A stretch of 64,000 nt of DNA. It comes from Candidatus Thiodiazotropha sp. LNASS1. GTDB taxonomy: Bacteria; Pseudomonadota; Gammaproteobacteria; Chromatiales; Chromatiaceae. The DNA lies in contig NZ_OZ156465.1 of assembly GCF_964212655.1 (NCBI RefSeq), positions 2,728,001 through 2,792,000 of the forward strand, read 5' to 3'. The notes under the pieces were generated by a model, which saw only the letters and a program-made list of their open reading frames with translations, did no database searches and had not been told where the DNA came from. This document shows positions 9,749 through 19,314 of the stretch, one piece after another (position 1 is the stretch's first letter; each line of letters opens with the position of its first letter). A program made the translations under genes and the position numbers.

Positions 9749-12229
9749 ATGAAGAAGAAACAGATCTCCGATTACCGTATCGCTTCGGATGCCGACTCCA
9801 TCCGACATTCGTTTCTGGATAATCTCTATTTTGTCCAGGCCCGCTTTCCGGAGGTGGCATCGCACAATGACTTCTATCTGGCCCTGGCATGGACCGTACG
9901 CGACCGTCTGTTGAGCAACTGGATAGAAACCGCGAGTACATACTACCGACAGGCCAGCCGCAGTGTATGCTACCTCTCCGCAGAGTACCTGACCGGACCA
10001 CACCTGCATAATGCGGTACTCTCCCTGGGCGTCGAACCCCAAATACGCCATGCGATGGCAGGCCTTGGCCTGGATCTCGATGACATCACCGCACAGGAAC
10101 CGGAGCCAGGTCTCGGCAATGGCGGCCTGGGCAGGTTGGCGGCATGTTATCTCGATTCCCTGGCCACCCTGCAGATCCCTGCCATCGGTTACGGCATCCG
10201 TTACGAATTCGGTATCTTCGAACAGGTGATCCGGCACGGCCGCCAGGTGGAACTTGCCGATATGTGGCTGCGTAGCGGAAATCCGTGGGAGATCCCAAGA
10301 CCCGAGATCAACTTCGAGGTTGGCTTTGGCGGCACCACAAAGCACTACACGGATGAGTCCGGTCGCTATCGCGTTCGCTGGCAACCGCAACGCCATGTCA
10401 AGGGTGTTGCCTATGACACACCGATACCTGGTTACCGGGTGCCTACAGTCAACCTGTTACGGCTGTGGAATGCCCAGGCCTGCGAATCATTCAACCTGGG
10501 CGCCTTCAATGTGGGTGACTACGAGCGCGCAGTCGAGGAGAAGATCGCCTCAGAGACGATCAGCAAGGTGCTTTATCCCAACGACGAACCGATGCAGGGG
10601 AAACGCCTGCGCCTGGAACAGGAGTATTTTTTCTGTGCCTGCACCATTCAGGATATCCTGCGTCTGCTGCTGCAACAGAATGGCTCACTGGATCTGCTGC
10701 CGGAGAAATTCGCCATTCAGCTCAATGACACCCATCCGGCAATCGCGGTGGTCGAACTGATGCGCCTGTTGATCGATGTTCACGACATGGCGTGGGATGA
10801 GGCATGGCGGCTGGTGCGAAAAACCGTCTCCTATACCAACCACACTCTGCTCCCGGAGGCCCTTGAAACCTGGCCGGTGGAACTCATCAGCGAGGTTCTG
10901 CCCAGGCATCTCGAAATCATTTACGAAATAAACCGCCGTCTCCTGGAAAAAGTTAGAACCCGTTCACCTGATGATGATGCGCTGCTCGCCCGAATCTCCC
11001 TTATCGACGAAAGATATGGTCGTAATGTACGCATGGCCCACCTGGCGACTGTCGCCAGTCAGCATATAAATGGCGTGGCGAATCTGCATAGCCGCCTGCT
11101 GCGGGATCGCGTGTTGAGGGATTTCCACACCCTGGATCCTGAACGTTTTACCAATATCACCAATGGTGTCACACCGCGGCGATTTATGATCCTGGCAAAT
11201 CCAGCATTGACCAGCCTGATAAACGATACCATCGGTGATGCGTGGACCAGGGATTTGGAACGTTTGCAGGAACTTGAGGAGTGGGCCGATAACCCCGGCT
11301 TTCAAGGCGCCTGGCGCGAGGTTAAATTAGGCAATAAGCAAGCTCTTGCGCAGACCATATTCAAGACCTCGGGTATCGAAGTGGACCCTGCAACGCTGTT
11401 TGACTGTCAGATCAAACGCATCCATGAGTACAAACGCCAACACCTGAATATCCTGCATATCATTTGCCGGTATCTGGAAATGAAGCGCGGTTTGCATACT
11501 GACGCTCCAGCACGCACATTACTGTTCGCCGGTAAATCGGCACCCGGATACTACACCGCCAAAGTTATTATCGAGTTGATCCACACTGTTGCCGATACGG
11601 TTAATTCTGACCCGGATGTCAGCGATAAGATGCGTATCGCTTTCCTGCCCAATTTTAATGTCAGCAGCGCTGAGAAGATCTATCCCGCCGCCGATCTTTC
11701 ACAACAGATTTCGACAGCGGGGATGGAGGCCTCGGGCACGGGCAATATGAAATTCGCACTCAACGGCGCCTTGACCATTGGGACCCTGGATGGGGCCAAC
11801 ATAGAGATTCGCCAACGGGTGGGTAAGGAGAATTTTTTTCTATTCGGCCTCACTGAATCGGAGGTGGCAAACCGTCGAGCCGGCGACTACCGGCCACGGG
11901 AGCGTTATTTGAATGACCAGCAATTACGCAGCGTCATCGATGCCCTCGCCGACGGTCTATTTTCTTCTGGGGATAGCACAAGATTCAGACCGTTGATCGA
12001 CAACCTGTTGCAGCATGACCACTTTTTCGTACTCGAGGACTTTTCAGCCTACCGGGCGTGCCAACAGCAGGTGGATGATACCTGGAATGATCCGACGAAA
12101 TGGATCCGTGCATCGATCCTGAATACCGCCCGCTGCGGCTGGTTCTCCTCTGACCGGGCCATCAAAGAGTATTGTGAGCGGATCTGGCGGGTCTCACCGG
12201 TACCGATCAAGCAGAACACTGCAACCTGA
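9749..12229 (+). CDS. glgP: Glycogen/starch/alpha-glucan phosphorylase
   Basis: GT35-family, PLP-dependent enzyme releasing glucose-1-phosphate from glycogen or maltodextrin. The 826 residues are full length. LGNGGLGRLAACYLDSLAT near the N-terminus, QLNDTHPAIAVVELMR, the NGVTPRRF block and the PLP site EASGTGNMKFALNGAL (Lys about 668) are intact. No clear ribosome-binding site precedes the ATG, but the reading MKKKQISDYRIASDADSIRHSF resembles family N-termini. No other glycogen gene is adjacent, so it appears to be a single transcription unit. It ends convergent with phoU. Confidence 0.96.
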   Translation: MKKKQISDYRIASDADSIRHSFLDNLYFVQARFPEVASHNDFYLALAWTVRDRLLSNWIETASTYYRQASRSVCYLSAEYLTGPHLHNAVLSLGVEPQIRHAMAGLGLDLDDITAQEPEPGLGNGGLGRLAACYLDSLATLQIPAIGYGIRYEFGIFEQVIRHGRQVELADMWLRSGNPWEIPRPEINFEVGFGGTTKHYTDESGRYRVRWQPQRHVKGVAYDTPIPGYRVPTVNLLRLWNAQACESFNLGAFNVGDYERAVEEKIASETISKVLYPNDEPMQGKRLRLEQEYFFCACTIQDILRLLLQQNGSLDLLPEKFAIQLNDTHPAIAVVELMRLLIDVHDMAWDEAWRLVRKTVSYTNHTLLPEALETWPVELISEVLPRHLEIIYEINRRLLEKVRTRSPDDDALLARISLIDERYGRNVRMAHLATVASQHINGVANLHSRLLRDRVLRDFHTLDPERFTNITNGVTPRRFMILANPALTSLINDTIGDAWTRDLERLQELEEWADNPGFQGAWREVKLGNKQALAQTIFKTSGIEVDPATLFDCQIKRIHEYKRQHLNILHIICRYLEMKRGLHTDAPARTLLFAGKSAPGYYTAKVIIELIHTVADTVNSDPDVSDKMRIAFLPNFNVSSAEKIYPAADLSQQISTAGMEASGTGNMKFALNGALTIGTLDGANIEIRQRVGKENFFLFGLTESEVANRRAGDYRPRERYLNDQQLRSVIDALADGLFSSGDSTRFRPLIDNLLQHDHFFVLEDFSAYRACQQQVDDTWNDPTKWIRASILNTARCGWFSSDRAIKEYCERIWRVSPVPIKQNTAT

Positions 12230-12317
12230 CGCAGACCCATTTGCAAACGGTACTGAAATTTTCGCACCTGGTCATAAAACCACTACCGTATGGTATAGCG
12301 GATTTGATTGAGTCCGA

Positions 12318-12351
12318 TAAAAACAAACGGGCAGATGGTCATCGACCTGCC
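12318..12351 (-). terminator. Probable rho-independent terminator of the pst-phoU operon
   Basis: Read on the minus strand just after phoU, GGCAG...CTGCC pairs around an inner GTC/GAC stem (12330-12351). A T-rich run, CGTTTGTTTTTA, follows. The imperfect stem lowers confidence. It lies in the convergent glgP-phoU gap. Confidence 0.5.
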
Positions 12352-12354
12352 GAC

Positions 12355-13080
12355 CTAAGTGGTATTCTTTAATTCACTGTAGATAGCATTTACATCTTCG
12401 TGCCTGACATCCTTGCCGGTTATCAGAAAAATGACGTGACCACCGATATTCTTGGCATGACCGCCGATCCGCTCCAGGGCCCGGATCGCCAGAACGATAT
12501 CAACCACATGACCCACGCTGCGCGAGTCCTCCATGAGGAAGGTCGACAGCCTGCGCAAAGCCCCCCTGAACTCGTCGAAGAGCCTCTCTTCCTGCTCTAT
12601 GACGCTGAGCGCGAGCCGGCTGTCGACCTCGATGAACGCCTGCAGACTCAACGTCAGCATTTCGTCGACAAAGGCCGCCATATCGAAGATATCGGTCAGG
12701 ATTTCATTGCTCGGCGGCGGCTTGCCATTGTCGTAGAAGTGAATGGTCAGGTTGGCGATCTTGCGCGCCTCGTCCCCGACCCGCTCCAGGTCCGTAATGA
12801 TTTTCTGTACGGTCAGGATATCGCGCAGATCCTTGGCCATCGGTTGGCGCTTGGCGATCAGGCGGATGATCTCCTCGTCGGCCTTGACGTCGATGGCATT
12901 CAGCTCCCGGTCACGGTCGATCACCAGACCCGCCTCTTTGGTATCCTCATCCTTGAGTGTCTGTACGGCCCGGCGTAATTGATCCAGTCCCAACTCCCCC
13001 AACTCGACAACGAGTGCGTTGATGCTCTCCAGTTCGTCGTTGAACGCCTTTACAGTGTGTCCGCTGGTCATTTCGTTCAT
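12355..13080 (-). CDS. phoU: Phosphate signalling/PstSCAB regulatory protein PhoU
   Basis: Cytoplasmic helical protein that links PstB state to the PhoR-PhoB two-component system and represses the Pho response when phosphate is plentiful. The 241 residues form two PhoU three-helix repeats. Seen: LVVELGELGLDQLRRAV, the metal-binding-type helix RELNAIDVKADEEIIRLIAKRQP, DLRDILTVQKIITDLERVGDEARKIA, and the second-repeat IRALERIGGHAKNIGGHV. AAGGA precedes the ATG. It follows pstB by 11 bases and is the last gene of the operon. Confidence 0.96.
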   Translation of the reverse strand: MNEMTSGHTVKAFNDELESINALVVELGELGLDQLRRAVQTLKDEDTKEAGLVIDRDRELNAIDVKADEEIIRLIAKRQPMAKDLRDILTVQKIITDLERVGDEARKIANLTIHFYDNGKPPPSNEILTDIFDMAAFVDEMLTLSLQAFIEVDSRLALSVIEQEERLFDEFRGALRRLSTFLMEDSRSVGHVVDIVLAIRALERIGGHAKNIGGHVIFLITGKDVRHEDVNAIYSELKNTT

Positions 13081-13091
13081 CTGTTTAATCC

Positions 13092-13976
13092 TTAACCAAA
13101 GCGACCGGTAATATAGTCTTCGGTCAGTTTATGACGGGGATTGGTAAAGATCTGATCCGTTTCGCCCACCTCGATCAGCTTGCCGAGATGGAAATAGGCC
13201 GTGCGCTGACTTACCCGGGCGGCCTGCTGCATGGAGTGGGTGACGATGGCGATGGTGTAGTTTTCCCGCAGTTCGTCGATCAGCTCCTCGATCTTGGCGG
13301 TGGCGATGGGATCGAGTGCGGAACAGGGTTCATCCATCAGTATCACTTCAGGGCTTACCGCAATCGCCCGCGCGATGCAGAGGCGTTGCTGCTGCCCACC
13401 CGAGAGGCCGGTTCCCGGCTGGTCGAGCCGGTCTTTGACCTCGTCCCACAGACCGGCTCTGGTGAGGGAACTCTCGACAATCTCATCCAGGTGTTTGACA
13501 TCGTCATTAAGGCCATGGATACGCGGTCCGTAGGCGATATTGTCGTAGATCGATTTCGGAAAAGGATTGGGTTTCTGAAACACCATGCCGACGCTGGCGC
13601 GCAGCGGCACCACGTCCAGGCCGTCGTCGTAGATATCCTGCTCATCCATTTTGATCTGACCGGTGACGCGACAGATGTCGATGGTGTCGTTCATGCGGTT
13701 GAGACAACGCAGAAAAGTGGACTTGCCGCAACCTGACGGCCCAATCATGGAGATCACCTGGTTTTTGCCGATATCCAGGCTGACATCGAATATCGCCTGC
13801 TTCTCCCCATAATAGACATTGACGTTTCGACAGGTCATTCGGGGATCTTCGATATAAATCTCTCCGATTGTCCCGGTGCCATGCTGTTCATAGGCTGCCT
13901 GCATATCGATCTCGGCTTGAACATCCGGTTTCGCTGTTTTGGCGACTACGCCACCCTCATTGACTAACTCTTCCAT
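13092..13976 (-). CDS. pstB: Phosphate ABC transporter ATP-binding protein
   Basis: ATPase subunit of the high-affinity PstSCAB phosphate importer, on the cytoplasmic face. Walker [11 protein letters not shown]-loop region [15 protein letters not shown] (typical of PstB), signature LSGGQQQRL, Walker [17 protein letters not shown] and switch histidine VTHSM are all present. At 294 residues it carries about 40 more N-terminal residues than E. coli PstB, starting MEELVNEGG; the GAGGTAAGT ribosome-binding site supports this ATG. It follows pstA by 21 bases. Confidence 0.97.
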   Translation of the reverse strand: MEELVNEGGVVAKTAKPDVQAEIDMQAAYEQHGTGTIGEIYIEDPRMTCRNVNVYYGEKQAIFDVSLDIGKNQVISMIGPSGCGKSTFLRCLNRMNDTIDICRVTGQIKMDEQDIYDDGLDVVPLRASVGMVFQKPNPFPKSIYDNIAYGPRIHGLNDDVKHLDEIVESSLTRAGLWDEVKDRLDQPGTGLSGGQQQRLCIARAIAVSPEVILMDEPCSALDPIATAKIEELIDELRENYTIAIVTHSMQQAARVSQRTAYFHLGKLIEVGETDQIFTNPRHKLTEDYITGRFG

Positions 13977-13997
13977 ACTTACCTCACTTGCATTGGC

Positions 13998-15296
13998 TTA
14001 CCAACGCCGCTCAAATTTCTTTCTCAGCCAGACGGCCAACAGGTTCATGCTGATCAGGAAGGCCAGCAACACCATGATGGCGGCGGATGTGCGTTCGACG
14101 AAGGCCCTTTCCGGACTGTCGGCCCAGAGATAGATCTGCACCGGCAGTACCGCCGAAGGATCGAAGGGCCCACCTGGGATGTCGACAATGAAGGCCACCA
14201 TGCCAATCATCAGCAGGGGCGCGGTCTCACCCAGGGCCTGGGCCATGCCGATGATGGTGCCAGTGAGCATGCCCGGCATCGCCAGGGGCAACACATGATG
14301 GGTGATGGTCTGCATCGGCGACGCGCCGACCCCGAGCGCCGCCTCACGGATGGAGGGTGGCACGGACTTCAGTGCAGCACGGCTGGCGATGATGATCGTC
14401 GGCAGGGTCATCAGCGCCAACACCAGGCCACCCACCATCGGCACCGACCTGGGCAAGCCGAAAAAATTGATGAAAACCGCCAGGCCCAGCAGACCGAAAA
14501 CGATGGAAGGCACCGCCGCCAGGTTGTTGATATTCACCTCGATGATGTCGGTCCAACGGTTCTTGGGGGCGAACTCCTCGAGATAGACCGCCGCCGCGAC
14601 ACCCACCGGAAAAGAGATCAGCAGACAGATCAACAGAGTAAAAAAGGAACCAAAGACAGCACCCTTGATACCCGACAACTCGGGTTCGCGGGAGTCGCCC
14701 GCCGTGAAGAAGGTGGTATTGAAACGCTTTTCGATCCGATCATCCGCCTGTAGCGACTGTATCCATACCATCTGGTTGTTCTTGATGCGCCGGTCGCTCT
14801 CGGGAACGTTGAGATCGATGTGCCCCTTGATCAGCATATCCACATCGTCGTCCGCCACCAGCCAGACGCTCTGCCGGGTGCCGATCAGGGAGGGGTCCCG
14901 CATCACCCAGTCCCGCAGCTGAAAACTCGCGCCGGTGCTCACCAGATTGTAAAGGACCTTCTTCTCCCGGCGGGAGGTGACTTCCGGAAACATCTCCCGC
15001 AGCGTCTTCTTGACCAACCCGCCGTAGTTCGCCTGGGAGAGCACATCAGGATCGGTCTCGCCCGCGGGTGCGATCATTTCAGGATCGAAATCGACATCCA
15101 GCTTCACGTAGGTCTGCTGAAATGCGGTGTAACCGTTGGCAAAGATACTGATAAACAGGAAGGATACGAACACCAGGCCAAGAATGATCGCCCCCAGCCC
15201 CACTCGCTGGAAACGTTTTTCCTGACGATAGCGGCGCTCCAATCCCTGTTGGACCCGCACCATTGTCCTGTCGTGTTGTTGCTGTAGTTTATTCAT
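13998..15296 (-). CDS. pstA: Phosphate ABC transporter permease PstA, extended form
   Basis: Inner-membrane permease subunit. The ATG at 15296 sits inside the last codons of pstC (8-base overlap); a GTG at 15305 is also possible. The 432 residues exceed the about 295 of E. coli PstA because of an N-terminal membrane segment (about 30-55) and a periplasmic region of about 150 residues before the conserved permease domain. The permease domain has GIKGAVFGSFFTLL, PVGVAAAVYLEEFAPKNR, VPSIVFGLLGLAVF and the EAALGVGASPMQTITHHVLP cytoplasmic loop contacting PstB. Extended PstA proteins are known in other Gammaproteobacteria. Confidence 0.94.
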   Translation of the reverse strand: MNKLQQQHDRTMVRVQQGLERRYRQEKRFQRVGLGAIILGLVFVSFLFISIFANGYTAFQQTYVKLDVDFDPEMIAPAGETDPDVLSQANYGGLVKKTLREMFPEVTSRREKKVLYNLVSTGASFQLRDWVMRDPSLIGTRQSVWLVADDDVDMLIKGHIDLNVPESDRRIKNNQMVWIQSLQADDRIEKRFNTTFFTAGDSREPELSGIKGAVFGSFFTLLICLLISFPVGVAAAVYLEEFAPKNRWTDIIEVNINNLAAVPSIVFGLLGLAVFINFFGLPRSVPMVGGLVLALMTLPTIIIASRAALKSVPPSIREAALGVGASPMQTITHHVLPLAMPGMLTGTIIGMAQALGETAPLLMIGMVAFIVDIPGGPFDPSAVLPVQIYLWADSPERAFVERTSAAIMVLLAFLISMNLLAVWLRKKFERRW

Positions 15297-16671
15297 ACTG
15301 TTCACGGTATTTGCGCACGATATGCAGCGCGATCATGTTGAGCGCGAGGGTAATCACGAACAGCACCAGTGCCAGGGCGAACGCCGCCAGGGTCTTGGCG
15401 CTGTCGAACTCCTGATCGCCCACCAGCAGGGTGACGATCTGGACGGTTACCGTGGTCACCGCTTGCAACGGATTGGCGGTCAGGTTGGCGGATAGGCCGG
15501 CGGCCATCACCACGATCATGGTCTCGCCGATGGCCCGTGAGACGGCCAGCAGTACGCCGCCAACGATACCCGGCAACGCTGCGGGGATAATCACCTGGCG
15601 TATGGTTTCCGAACGGGTGGCGCCGAGTCCGTAGGAGCCGTCGCGCATCGCCTGGGGTACCGCATTGATGACATCGTCCGACAGGGACGAGACGAAGGGG
15701 ATGATCATGATCCCCATCACCACACCCGCTGCCAGGGCCGACTCGGAGGAGACGCTGAGGCCGAGGATGGTGCCCATATCGCGGAAAAACGGAGCCACGG
15801 TCAAAGCGGCGAAAAACCCATACACAACGGTAGGAATACCGGCCAGGATCTCAAGCACCGGCTTGGCCAGGGCGCGGAAATGCTTGCCTGCGTATTCCGC
15901 CATGTAGATCGCGGACATCAGGCCGATGGGCACGGCCACGAACATCGCGATCAAAGTAATCAAGAAGGTGCCCGCAAACAGCGGAATCGCACCGAAGACC
16001 CCTGAAGAACCGACCTGGTCCGCCCGGATCGCGGTCTGGGGCGACCACTCCAGGCCGAACAGAAACTCGGTTACCGGTATCTGTTGAAAGAAGCGGATCG
16101 ACTCGAAGAGCACCGATAATACGATACCGATGGTGGTGAAGATCGCCAGCGATGAGCTGGAGACCAGAAAGAAGTTGATCGCCTTCTCCACCCGGTTTCG
16201 GGCCCGCTGATGGCGACTGATGGAGCGCTGGGCAAAAAGCCCGCCGAGTATCGCTACCGACAGCGCCACGACGAACAGGGCCATATCGCTAATGCGCAAC
16301 AGGGAGGAATAGTGATCGGCGGCACTCTGCATGGTCGCATCCACAGCCTGAGAGACGATATCCCCCTGGGCGAGATTGCGGATGTCGTTCATCACCAGAT
16401 TGAGCCGCTCGGGCGGTAGATTTTGAATCTCCGTCGGCAGGCTGTCCACCACCAGACCCGTTACTACAGATCCTTCAAAAGAGATCCAAAGCACGAATAG
16501 CAGCAAGGCAGGCACGCCACACCAGAGTGCGGTGTGAATACCATAGTATGAGGGCAGCGAATGGAGATCTCTAACCCGGCCGCTTACCAGACTCAGGGAG
16601 CGCTTGCGGCCCATGTAATAGGCCGCCGCCATGAGACCCAATAGAACAATGATCAACGTAGACGATTGCAT
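15289..16671 (-). CDS. pstC: Phosphate ABC transporter permease PstC, extended form
   Basis: Inner-membrane permease partner of PstA. I choose the ATG at 16671 (MQSSTLIIVLL, 460 residues) because the in-frame extension to 16710 begins in the loop of a terminator hairpin. It is longer than E. coli PstC (about 320) by an N-terminal membrane/periplasmic extension. The permease domain carries PLFAGTFLITLIAMFVAVPIGLMSAIYMAEY, ILAGIPTVVYGFFA and the GLGATRSETIRQVIIPAALPGI loop. Its expression should depend on read-through of the preceding attenuator. Confidence 0.94.
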   Translation of the reverse strand: MQSSTLIIVLLGLMAAAYYMGRKRSLSLVSGRVRDLHSLPSYYGIHTALWCGVPALLLFVLWISFEGSVVTGLVVDSLPTEIQNLPPERLNLVMNDIRNLAQGDIVSQAVDATMQSAADHYSSLLRISDMALFVVALSVAILGGLFAQRSISRHQRARNRVEKAINFFLVSSSSLAIFTTIGIVLSVLFESIRFFQQIPVTEFLFGLEWSPQTAIRADQVGSSGVFGAIPLFAGTFLITLIAMFVAVPIGLMSAIYMAEYAGKHFRALAKPVLEILAGIPTVVYGFFAALTVAPFFRDMGTILGLSVSSESALAAGVVMGIMIIPFVSSLSDDVINAVPQAMRDGSYGLGATRSETIRQVIIPAALPGIVGGVLLAVSRAIGETMIVVMAAGLSANLTANPLQAVTTVTVQIVTLLVGDQEFDSAKTLAAFALALVLFVITLALNMIALHIVRKYREQYE

Positions 16672-16685
16672 GCCGTAAATTCCGG

Positions 16686-16722
16686 AAAAAAGCGGCTGTC
16701 TCCAATACAAGAGACAGCCGCT
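16686..16722 (-). terminator. Rho-independent terminator/attenuator between pstS and pstC
   Basis: On the minus strand after the pstS stop, a perfect 12-bp stem (16711-16722 pairing with 16691-16702, arm AGCGGCTGTCTC) closes an 8-base loop and runs directly into TTTTTT. This is a textbook intrinsic terminator, 15 bases before the pstC ATG. Partial termination here would make much more PstS than PstCAB. Confidence 0.85.
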
Positions 16723-16744
16723 CCTTCAGCTCATGAAAAGAGTG

Positions 16745-17788
16745 TCAGAGTTTCAGAGTGGTCTTGGTCTCAACGTCACTCTTGAATGCTTTGCGCTCTT
16801 CGGTCGGCATCGGAATCAGGCCCTTATCGGCGAGATAGCCTTCATCGCCCCAGGCTTTGTCGCTGGTGAACTCAGCCAGATAGTTCTCGATACCGGGGAT
16901 CCTGCCCATGTGCGCCTTTTTCACGTAGAAATAGAGCGGACGGGATACCGGATAGCTGCCATCGGCGATCAGCTCGAAAGTCGGTTCGACGCCATCGATG
17001 AGCGAACCCTGCACCTTATCGGAGTTCTGATCCAGGAAGCTGTAACCGAACACGCCCAGAGCGTTCTTGTTGGCCTCGAGCTTCTGCACGATCAGGTTGT
17101 CGTTCTCACCGGCCTCGATGTACTTGCCGTCTTCACGCACGGTGTGACAGATCGACTTGTACATTTTCTTGTCCTTCTTCTTCATCGCCTTGATCCAGTC
17201 AATCTTTTTACAGCCACCCTCCATCGCCAGCTCGGCGAAGGCATCACGGGTACCGGATGTGGGGGGAGGACCCAGGACTTCGATCGCCATCGCAGGCAGA
17301 TCACTGTTCACATCCTTCCAGGTCTGGTAAGGGTTGGCTACCAGCTTGCCGTTGGTGGGATCTTTCGGATCCGGAACCTGTTTGGCCAGCGCCAGGAAGA
17401 TATCCTTGCGGGAAACGGAGAAACGGGGCGCCGCCTTGGAATTGGCCAGGGCAATACCGTCATAACCGACCTTCACCTCGATGATGTCGTTGATACCGTT
17501 GCCGGCGCAACGCTCAACCTCGGATTTCTTGATCCGGCGGGAAGCATTGGTGATATCGGGATGCTCCACACCGACACCGGCGCAGAACAGCTTCAAGCCG
17601 CCACCGGAGCCGGTAGACTCGATTTTGGGCGTCTTGAATTTGGAGGTCTTACCGAATTGCTCGGCCACCACGGTTGCAAAAGGGTAGACGGTGGAGGAAC
17701 CGACCACACTGATATAATCGCGTGCGGAAGCCATGCCAACAAAACCGGTCAATGACAGTGCAACCGCTGCTGAGATCAGCTTTTTCAT
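16745..17788 (-). CDS. pstS: Phosphate ABC transporter substrate-binding protein
   Basis: Periplasmic phosphate-binding protein delivering Pi to PstCA. The 347 residues start with a Sec signal peptide, MKKLISAAVALSLTGFVGMASA, probably cleaved before RDY. GSSTVYPFATVVAEQF, GSGGGLKLFCAGVG, PDITNASRRIKKSE and PTSGTRDAFAEL are phosphate-pocket regions of this class. GGAGAG precedes the ATG. It lies 147 bases after phoB and before the attenuator. No convincing Pho box is visible directly upstream, only a GTTACAT half-site. Confidence 0.95.
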   Translation of the reverse strand: MKKLISAAVALSLTGFVGMASARDYISVVGSSTVYPFATVVAEQFGKTSKFKTPKIESTGSGGGLKLFCAGVGVEHPDITNASRRIKKSEVERCAGNGINDIIEVKVGYDGIALANSKAAPRFSVSRKDIFLALAKQVPDPKDPTNGKLVANPYQTWKDVNSDLPAMAIEVLGPPPTSGTRDAFAELAMEGGCKKIDWIKAMKKKDKKMYKSICHTVREDGKYIEAGENDNLIVQKLEANKNALGVFGYSFLDQNSDKVQGSLIDGVEPTFELIADGSYPVSRPLYFYVKKAHMGRIPGIENYLAEFTSDKAWGDEGYLADKGLIPMPTEERKAFKSDVETKTTLKL

Positions 17789-17935
17789 GTTTCTATCTCT
17801 CCTTCGTAGAGAACTCAGTAACCAGAAAACTGAGCGAGTGTTGTATTCAGGCGCTAGAGAATAGGCCCCTAAGATGAATAGAAAATGAGAGAGATATGAT
17901 TTTTTTGTTACATGAGGAAGAGCATGTTTCCGGGA

Positions 17936-18628
17936 TCAGCGTTTATTCGAAAATCGATAACCCGCTCCACGTACAGTCTGCAGCAGCTTATCCTTAGCGG
18001 TGGGTTCCAGGGCCTTTCGCAGGCGCCGGATGTGGACATCCACTGTACGCTCTTCAATATAGACGTTGGTGCCCCACACCTGATCCAGCAATTGGCCCCG
18101 GGTGAAGACCCTTTCGCGATGAGACATGAAGAAGTGCAATAGCCTGAACTCGGTGGGACCAAGATCGACATCATCACCGTCAGAGGTGATCCTATGGCTC
18201 ACCGGATCGAGGGCAAGTCCGCCGCATTCGAGCAGATCCCCTGCCAACAGGGGCGATACACGCCGCAGGATAGAGCGGATTCTGGCCAGCAGCTCCCTGG
18301 CGGAAAAGGGTTTGGTGACATAGTCTTCAGCACCGATATCGAGGCCGCGAACCTTGTCATCCTCCTCGCCTTTGGCCGTCAGCATGATGATCGGGATCGA
18401 TGCCGTCTCACGGTCCTTCTTCAACCTGCCCGCCAGTTCCAGGCCGCTCATGCCCGGCAGCATCCAGTCGAGCAGAATCAAATCCGGCTTGGCTTTGCGG
18501 ATCTGATTGATGGCCTGGGTCGCATCTTCGACAAAATCCGCCTGAAACCCGTCCTGCTCCAAAATAAACCGCAACATTTCACCGACAGCGGGTTCATCAT
18601 CAACTGCAAGTATTCTGGGGACTGTCAT
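17936..18628 (-). CDS. phoB: Phosphate regulon response regulator PhoB
   Basis: OmpR/PhoB-family transcription factor activating phosphate-starvation genes. The ATG at 18628 (MTVPRILAVDDEP, 230 residues, the E. coli length) has AGGGA at good spacing; an upstream ATG at 18661 lacks one. The receiver domain has acidic pair Asp10/Asp11, phospho-acceptor Asp54 in LILLDWMLPGMSG and Lys in YVTKPFSA. The C-terminal winged helix has GPTEFRLLHFFM, RGQLLDQVWG and TVDVHIRRLRKAL. Its usual partner kinase gene phoR is not adjacent. Confidence 0.95.
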   Translation of the reverse strand: MTVPRILAVDDEPAVGEMLRFILEQDGFQADFVEDATQAINQIRKAKPDLILLDWMLPGMSGLELAGRLKKDRETASIPIIMLTAKGEEDDKVRGLDIGAEDYVTKPFSARELLARIRSILRRVSPLLAGDLLECGGLALDPVSHRITSDGDDVDLGPTEFRLLHFFMSHRERVFTRGQLLDQVWGTNVYIEERTVDVHIRRLRKALEPTAKDKLLQTVRGAGYRFSNKR

Positions 18629-18675
18629 CACGGTATCCCTATTGACTGTGAAGTCAGCCATTAAACAGGAGGTTT

Positions 18676-18693
18676 GTTACATAAAGATGACAG
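18676..18693 (-). promoter_or_regulatory. Candidate Pho box upstream of phoB
   Basis: Read on the minus strand, CTGTCATCTTTATGTAAC has one exact CTGTCAT repeat and a second imperfect repeat (ATGTAAC) spaced like a PhoB direct repeat. It lies about 50-65 bases before the phoB start, consistent with PhoB autoregulation. Confidence 0.55.
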
Positions 18694-18792
18694 TCGTGGC
18701 ATCCACGGGGAGATTCATCCCGGGATTCTCCGGACATTTCCAGATCAGCATGGAATCAATCGGCCAGGGGAGGTTGCGATGGCTGGCCAGGA

Positions 18793-19143
18793 TCAGATGA
18801 CTGCCTCGCTGGCCACTCCGTGCTGATGTCCAATGGGCCGGTTACCGGATGCCGAGGCTATCACTGCATCGTAGAGTTCCGGTTGGGGCCGCCAAAACAT
18901 GATACCGACCCCGTCCTTCTGGGAGTGGGTCACAATACCCGTTACTGCCCAATGTCTGCCAGCGTAAAAAAACTCCAACTCGACCATCGCCCCTGTCAGC
19001 ATGGTCAGGCTGCGGGTATGCAGATAGATCCCCTGCATTGAGCAGTTAACCGCATTGGCGGGAAAAACCTGCTGCTTGCGATAGCGGATATAGACTTCCC
19101 CTGTTATGGGATAGCGCTTATTGTAGCGTCTCTCTACTGACAT
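18793..19143 (-). CDS. PilZ-domain protein
   Basis: Small cytoplasmic protein of 116 residues from the ATG at 19143, preceded by AGAGGA. The N-terminal RRYNKR matches the RxxxR half, and NCSMQGIYL matches the (D/N)xSxxG half, of the PilZ c-di-GMP-binding motif; the remaining strands (AMVELEFF, GIVTHSQKDGVGIMF) fit the beta barrel. It probably binds c-di-GMP; the output is unknown. It lies between phoB and argS, divergent from argS, with no operon partner. The tail after about residue 95 is not conserved. Confidence 0.82.
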   Translation of the reverse strand: MSVERRYNKRYPITGEVYIRYRKQQVFPANAVNCSMQGIYLHTRSLTMLTGAMVELEFFYAGRHWAVTGIVTHSQKDGVGIMFWRPQPELYDAVIASASGNRPIGHQHGVASEAVI

Positions 19144-19314
19144 AATCTTTTTTCCTCTGAATTCATGACTATAGGTAGTGTAGAAACCGGGAATGACATC
19201 CATATGACCGGGAAATGAACCATTTCTGACTGAAAATTAGAGTCTCCCCCTCCCCCGAAAGGCCCGATTCCTGGTATCCTTGCCGCCCTTGAAACCGGCA
19301 ATTCCACAGACAAG

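Noticed and set aside
16672-16710. Longer PstC starting in the terminator loop
   Set aside because: The extension begins at a TTG within the attenuator hairpin; an ATG at 16671 follows it.
17806-17935. Pho box directly upstream of pstS
   Set aside because: Only a GTTACAT half-site is seen (17907-17913); the second repeat does not match, unlike the site before phoB.
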